Below are positions 4,527 to 8,075 of a DNA stretch of 8,075 nt, one piece after another. The translations under genes were made by a program, and so were the position numbers. The stretch's first letter is position 1. Each line of letters begins with the position of its first letter. Source of the DNA: CALMJB01 sp963977945 (GTDB lineage Bacteria; Actinomycetota; Actinomycetes; Nanopelagicales; Nanopelagicaceae); the NCBI GenBank assembly GCA_963977945.1, contig CAXBQO010000043.1, forward strand, positions 1 through 8,075, read 5' to 3'. The notes under the pieces were generated by a model, which ran no database searches, had not been told where the DNA came from, and saw only the letters and a program-made list of their open reading frames with translations.

Positions 4527-6652
4527 TTGACAACCTTAGTTACATTTATTTTTATTCCAGTTGTATCAAGTTTTGCGCTCGCCGCTAATTTCATATTTAC
4601 CGCCGGAATATTTGTCGGAACTCCATTTGGAAAAATTGCTTTAGTTGGATCAACTTTATTTCCCACCACGCCAAAGAGTGCTTCATAAATTTCTCGCACG
4701 CCAACACCAGATGTTGATGCACCAAATCCACCTTGGCTGACCATCATTACCACTGCATATTGCGGATCATTAGATGGCGCAAAAGACGCAAACCAAGAAG
4801 TGTCATCTTTAGCCGATCCATTTGGATTTTTTCCTTGTACCTGCGCTGTTCCGGTTTTGCCACTTACGGGAACTGGAAATCCAGCAAAACTTCCGGCAGC
4901 TGTTCCACGAGTTACAACTGCACGAAGCGCGGTGTGTAGAAAATTCCAGACCTCAGGCTTTGCTGGAACCGTTCCAGCGTTGACCGGCTTAAACTCTGTT
5001 AAAACTTTTCCTTTGGTGTCAACAATTGCTTTCGCAACTTGTGGTTGATACATAACGCCATTGTTTGCAATACCGGCATAAATTTGGGCAAGTTTTAGTG
5101 GCGTAACAAGTAAATCACCTTGACCAATTGAAAAGTTCACTGCATCACCGGCGCGCACTTTGTTTCCGTCTATACAGTTTTCGCGTGCGATTCCAATTAG
5201 ATATGCAGTCAATTGTGATTTATCAGCTCGGTCTTTGTAATTGCAGAAATAATCCTTGTTTTGGTCATACCAGTCTTGTTTCCATTGGCGATCTGGATTT
5301 CGCCCACCTAATTCACTTGGTAAATCGATTCCGGTCTTCTTGCCGATTCCAAATTCACGAGCTGCGGTAAAAAAATAATCATTAGGTTTTGAAATTGGTT
5401 TTAATCCACCGTCTCGAACCCATTCGTTATACGCAATTTGATACCAAAGACTGTCGCAGGAAATTGCAATTGCTTGTTCAAGCGTTAAACGACCAGCAGC
5501 GATGCTGTCAAAGTTTTTAAATGTTCGATTACCAATATCAACTGATGCTGGGCAGTTATATGTCGCATCTAATCCATAACCAGCACTTGCCGCTGCGACC
5601 ACAGAAATAGATTTAAAAGTTGAAGCCGGTGCAAACAAACCTTGCAATGGTCGAGAAAGCGCAGGAATTCCAGTTTTCTCACTAAATAAATCTTCAGCTT
5701 GTTGAACTGTTAATCCCCGCTGCCAAATTGATGGATCATAAGTTGGATATGAAGCCATCGCTAACACCTGTCCAGTTTTTACATCCAACACCACCGCGCC
5801 ACCAGAATCGCCCCGATATCCATTTGCTTTGGCACGACGAATTGCATTTGCTAATGCTTTTTCAGTAGCGGCTTGTAATTTGGCGTCGATATTTGTAATT
5901 AAATTATTGCCAGCGATTGCCTTAGTATTTTGATCTTGCTTAGTTACTAATTCTTTGCGATTTACAATTAAAGTTTTAATTCCTGGAATTCCGCGCAAGT
6001 ATTGGTCATACTCAATCTCTAACCCAGTTTTTCCAACGTTTTCATTTCGATAATAATTTTGCGATGGATCATTTAATTGTTCATCGGTTACAGAGCCGAC
6101 ATATCCCAAAACGTGAGCGGCATTCTCACCTTTAAGTGAGGGGTAGCTTCGAATCGGAACCGTTGATACTTCGATTCCGGGATAAAGCTCGGCATTTTCC
6201 ATAATTTTTAAGGCTAAATCCCGATCAACATTTCCAACGATTGGAATTGGTTGGTACTTAGTTCCGTTCCAACAACCGGCACGATTATCTTTTGGTAATT
6301 CCGTACACAACCTCGTGCGTTGATAAATATCGCTATAAAGCAAGGTAAGTAATGTGGCGGTGCGAGATAAAACTTCGATTCCCTTGTCGGGCAATTTATC
6401 TATGGTTATACGATTAACTGAAACTACTAATCCAGGTAAATCCACCACCATTGGAATTCCGTTAATGTCGGTAATGGCACCACGAGCAGCAGGTGTAACA
6501 ATGTCGCGACTTTGAATATTTAGCGCTGCAGATTTGTAACGATTGCTATCGACTACCTGCATAAAAAATAGGCGGCCCAGTAAGGCAATTAGTACTGAAA
6601 ATATTAAGGTTTGTAATACAAAAAGATTTAATGAACTTCTGCTACTTCTCAT
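4523..6652 (-). CDS. mrdA: Penicillin-binding protein 2, class B peptidoglycan D,D-transpeptidase
   Basis: This membrane-anchored transpeptidase cross-links new peptidoglycan during elongation, paired with RodA. The 709 residues contain a short cytoplasmic tail, one membrane anchor (about 9-31), a PBP dimerisation/pedestal domain (about 50-240) and the transpeptidase domain (about 280-660). All active-site motifs are intact: Ser344-Thr-Phe-Lys347 (nucleophile, in APASTFK), Ser398-Cys-Asp400 (SxD form of motif 2) and Lys599-Thr-Gly601 (SGKTGTAQV). A C-terminal tail of about 50 residues is low in recognisable motifs. Cys116/Cys127 and Cys470/Cys493 lie outside the membrane. A segment at about 454-497, before the conserved AVNFSIGQGD, looks like an insertion compared with E. 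coli PBP2. The start overlaps mreD by 4 bases (6652-6649) with only a weak GGAACGG site, so coupling is likely. Actinobacterial annotations may call it pbp2 or pbpA. Confidence 0.96.
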   Translation of the reverse strand: MRSSRSSLNLFVLQTLIFSVLIALLGRLFFMQVVDSNRYKSAALNIQSRDIVTPAARGAITDINGIPMVVDLPGLVVSVNRITIDKLPDKGIEVLSRTATLLTLLYSDIYQRTRLCTELPKDNRAGCWNGTKYQPIPIVGNVDRDLALKIMENAELYPGIEVSTVPIRSYPSLKGENAAHVLGYVGSVTDEQLNDPSQNYYRNENVGKTGLEIEYDQYLRGIPGIKTLIVNRKELVTKQDQNTKAIAGNNLITNIDAKLQAATEKALANAIRRAKANGYRGDSGGAVVLDVKTGQVLAMASYPTYDPSIWQRGLTVQQAEDLFSEKTGIPALSRPLQGLFAPASTFKSISVVAAASAGYGLDATYNCPASVDIGNRTFKNFDSIAAGRLTLEQAIAISCDSLWYQIAYNEWVRDGGLKPISKPNDYFFTAAREFGIGKKTGIDLPSELGGRNPDRQWKQDWYDQNKDYFCNYKDRADKSQLTAYLIGIARENCIDGNKVRAGDAVNFSIGQGDLLVTPLKLAQIYAGIANNGVMYQPQVAKAIVDTKGKVLTEFKPVNAGTVPAKPEVWNFLHTALRAVVTRGTAAGSFAGFPVPVSGKTGTAQVQGKNPNGSAKDDTSWFASFAPSNDPQYAVVMMVSQGGFGASTSGVGVREIYEALFGVVGNKVDPTKAIFPNGVPTNIPAVNMKLAASAKLDTTGIKINVTKVVK

Positions 6653-7170
6653 ACCCGTTCCAGATTACTTTGGGCAAATCTATTTATTTTCATAATCAGT
6701 GGAAGTAAAAGCGGTAACAGCGCAAAACTCCACATTGTTTCAAACAGAATTACTTTTAGATTTTGTAATAAATCGCCGGTGGTCTCACCTAATACCCAAC
6801 TCAATAACAGGTATGAGATTAATGAAACCGCAATTGAAATTGATATCACCGCAATGAATATCAGCGGAGTATCTTCGAAAGTTCCGATACTTTCGCGATT
6901 TACCGAAATTAACCAGCTAATTACAGTCATAATCAACATCCACTGACCAATTGGCGAATCCAAGCCGGGGGTTAAATCCATCAATAATCCACTTATAAAT
7001 CCAATAGACACCGCACCGATTCGATCTGCTAACGAAATAAAAACCAATGAAGTGAGCAGAAATAAATCAAAGGAACCAAATGGCAAATCAATTCGGCAAA
7101 TCACCAGAATTTGTAGCAAATAGATAAAGATTAGAGCAGAAAATAACTTGCTTACTCGGGCAGCATTCAT
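6649..7170 (-). CDS. mreD: Rod shape-determining protein MreD
   Basis: MreD is a small integral membrane protein of the elongation complex; it binds MreC and modulates RodA-PBP2 activation. The 173-residue protein is within the usual range (about 160-180). It has five to six predicted membrane segments (about 9-26, 33-48, 52-66, 74-90, 102-127, 138-160). The best family feature is GFISGLLMDLTPG (57-69), the conserved glycine/aspartate stretch after the second segment. The family is weakly conserved, so position between mreC and mrdA carries much of the assignment. The ATG start is only 2 bases after the mreC stop. The upstream sequence is A-rich with no Shine-Dalgarno match, so translation probably depends on ribosomes finishing mreC. 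Confidence 0.92.
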   Translation of the reverse strand: MNAARVSKLFSALIFIYLLQILVICRIDLPFGSFDLFLLTSLVFISLADRIGAVSIGFISGLLMDLTPGLDSPIGQWMLIMTVISWLISVNRESIGTFEDTPLIFIAVISISIAVSLISYLLLSWVLGETTGDLLQNLKVILFETMWSFALLPLLLPLIMKINRFAQSNLERV

Positions 7171-7172
7171 TT

Positions 7173-8075
7173 TTATTTTTTAGTTGGTGAAGGTTTGGCT
7201 GAAGGTGAAGCAGATGGATTTGCGACTGCTGTTGCCGTATCAGCGATACGTGGCAAAAATATTTTTGGAACGAGTGAATCTCTTGGATCATTTTTTGGCG
7301 CCGCGGTGACTACTGAAACCACTCCTAGCGAATTTAGATTAGCCATTGATTTAACATCGGCGGTTTGAGTAATTGCATTTGGATTAGAAAATATTGAAGT
7401 CACGATTCCAACCGGAACTCCTGGCACAAATGGTCGACCACCATCTGAACCACGGGCAATCAAAACATCACCAACTTTAATTTCACCAGTTGGATCTAGT
7501 AATTGAAAAATAAAATTATCGCCACCTTCGCCAGATAAAACACCAACACTTTGAGTACTAGCAATTCTTACTCCCACTTTGAAAGTTGGATCACTCATCA
7601 GCAACACAATCGCTGAATCGTCTGAAACTGATTTCACTACGCCAACTAACCCAGCTTCATTAATTACTGTCATATTTTTTTCAACACCAGAACTACTACC
7701 AACATCAATCTTGATAGTTTGTTTAAATGGAGCGGCTGCTCCTTTGTTAATTACGCGCGCACTTACAACTTGATAATTTCCACGACTGGCTAAATCTAAG
7801 ACGCCACGCAATTGTTTTAATTGTCCAGCGACATCTTCATTTAATGCTGATTGCGCCGTTAATTTTTCCACTTCAAGTTTTAGCTCATCAATTTGTTTAC
7901 GACTTGAACTTAAATTTTTAAGATTTCCGAAAAAAGATCCGACCGGTGAAAATATTTTGTTGGTGAATTTTTCAAAGGGAGATAAAACTGTTTGCGTGGC
8001 ACTTCTTACTTGCGCTGCAATATTAAAACCGCGTAAATCAAGAGTTAATAAAAGTAGAGCGGTTACCAGAAATGT
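7173..8075 (-). CDS. mreC: Rod shape-determining protein MreC (5' end outside window)
   Basis: MreC is a bitopic protein that forms an extracytoplasmic scaffold and binds and activates PBP2. The frame stays open to the window edge, giving 300 codons plus a stop. The true start lies beyond 8075; a GTG at 7871-7869 is internal. The fragment starts within the membrane anchor (TFLVTALLLLTL), then the family-typical VRSATQTVLSPFEKF and SPVGSFFGNL, a short coiled coil (about fragment residues 53-95), and the beta-barrel domain with KIDVGSSSGVEKNMTVIN, GLVGVVKSVSDDSA, MSDPTFKVGVRI, GVLSGEG, IKVGDVLIARGSDGGRPFVPG and VPVGIVTSI. A Ser/Pro/Ala/Lys-rich tail (PSASPSAKPSPTKK) ends the protein, probably disordered. 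It heads the visible mreC-mreD-mrdA-rodA operon; mreB is expected upstream. Confidence 0.96.
   Translation of the reverse strand, partial: TFLVTALLLLTLDLRGFNIAAQVRSATQTVLSPFEKFTNKIFSPVGSFFGNLKNLSSSRKQIDELKLEVEKLTAQSALNEDVAGQLKQLRGVLDLASRGNYQVVSARVINKGAAAPFKQTIKIDVGSSSGVEKNMTVINEAGLVGVVKSVSDDSAIVLLMSDPTFKVGVRIASTQSVGVLSGEGGDNFIFQLLDPTGEIKVGDVLIARGSDGGRPFVPGVPVGIVTSIFSNPNAITQTADVKSMANLNSLGVVSVVTAAPKNDPRDSLVPKIFLPRIADTATAVANPSASPSAKPSPTKK

Noticed and set aside
4733..5370. Several open frames of 65-80 codons on the plus strand opposite mrdA
   Set aside because: They lie antisense to an intact, well-recognised gene, have no family resemblance and no supporting ribosome binding sites or promoters; the same holds for plus-strand frames opposite obg, rplU, rne, rodA and mreC.
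7869..7871. GTG as start of mreC giving a 232-residue protein
   Set aside because: The frame is open upstream to the window edge and encodes a membrane anchor, the VRSATQTVLSPF segment and a coiled coil typical of MreC, so this GTG is an internal valine codon.

Overview
The window is a gene-dense, AT-rich stretch of a bacterial chromosome in which every gene lies on the minus strand. Read in the direction of transcription (high to low coordinates) the order is mreC (5' end outside the window), mreD, mrdA (PBP2), rodA, then a 234-base gap, rne/rng (RNase E/G), rplU (L21), rpmA (L27) and the start of obg/cgtA (3' end outside the window). The gene order, an RNase E with a long charged N-terminal extension, and a PBP2 of 709 residues recall Actinobacteria. 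The low GC content is unusual for that phylum and suggests a streamlined aquatic lineage such as the freshwater Nanopelagicales (acI: Planktophila/Nanopelagicus type). This placement is an inference from gene order and sequence resemblance, not from a search.

Region 1 (about 8075 to 3366) is the cell-elongation (Rod complex) cluster. MreC and MreD are the membrane/periplasmic scaffold and regulator. PBP2 is the class B transpeptidase and RodA is the SEDS glycan polymerase that partners it. mreC and mreD are separated by 2 bases. mreD/mrdA and mrdA/rodA each overlap by 4 bases (ATGA), so the four genes almost certainly share one transcript with translational coupling. mreB would be expected just outside the window, upstream of mreC.

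Region 2 (3365 to 3132) is the only sizeable non-coding stretch. It holds a good sigma70-like promoter (TTGCGA, 17 bases, GATAAT) pointing at rne, and a leader of about 145 bases with a small stem-loop. A perfect 15-bp inverted repeat lies across the rodA stop codon. No classical terminator is visible after rodA.

Region 3 (3131 to 1) is an RNA-processing and ribosome cluster. RNase E/G is followed by rplU and rpmA with their own likely extended -10 promoter. A textbook intrinsic terminator follows rpmA, and obg begins immediately after it with a strong Shine-Dalgarno sequence and a GTG start.

All recognised genes are core housekeeping genes. I see no mobile element, CRISPR array, tRNA, rRNA or unknown gene, and no evidence for a novel system. 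The observations of interest concern regulation (terminator placed before obg, rne leader, palindromes) and protein details (charge-block RNase E, cysteines in PBP2).
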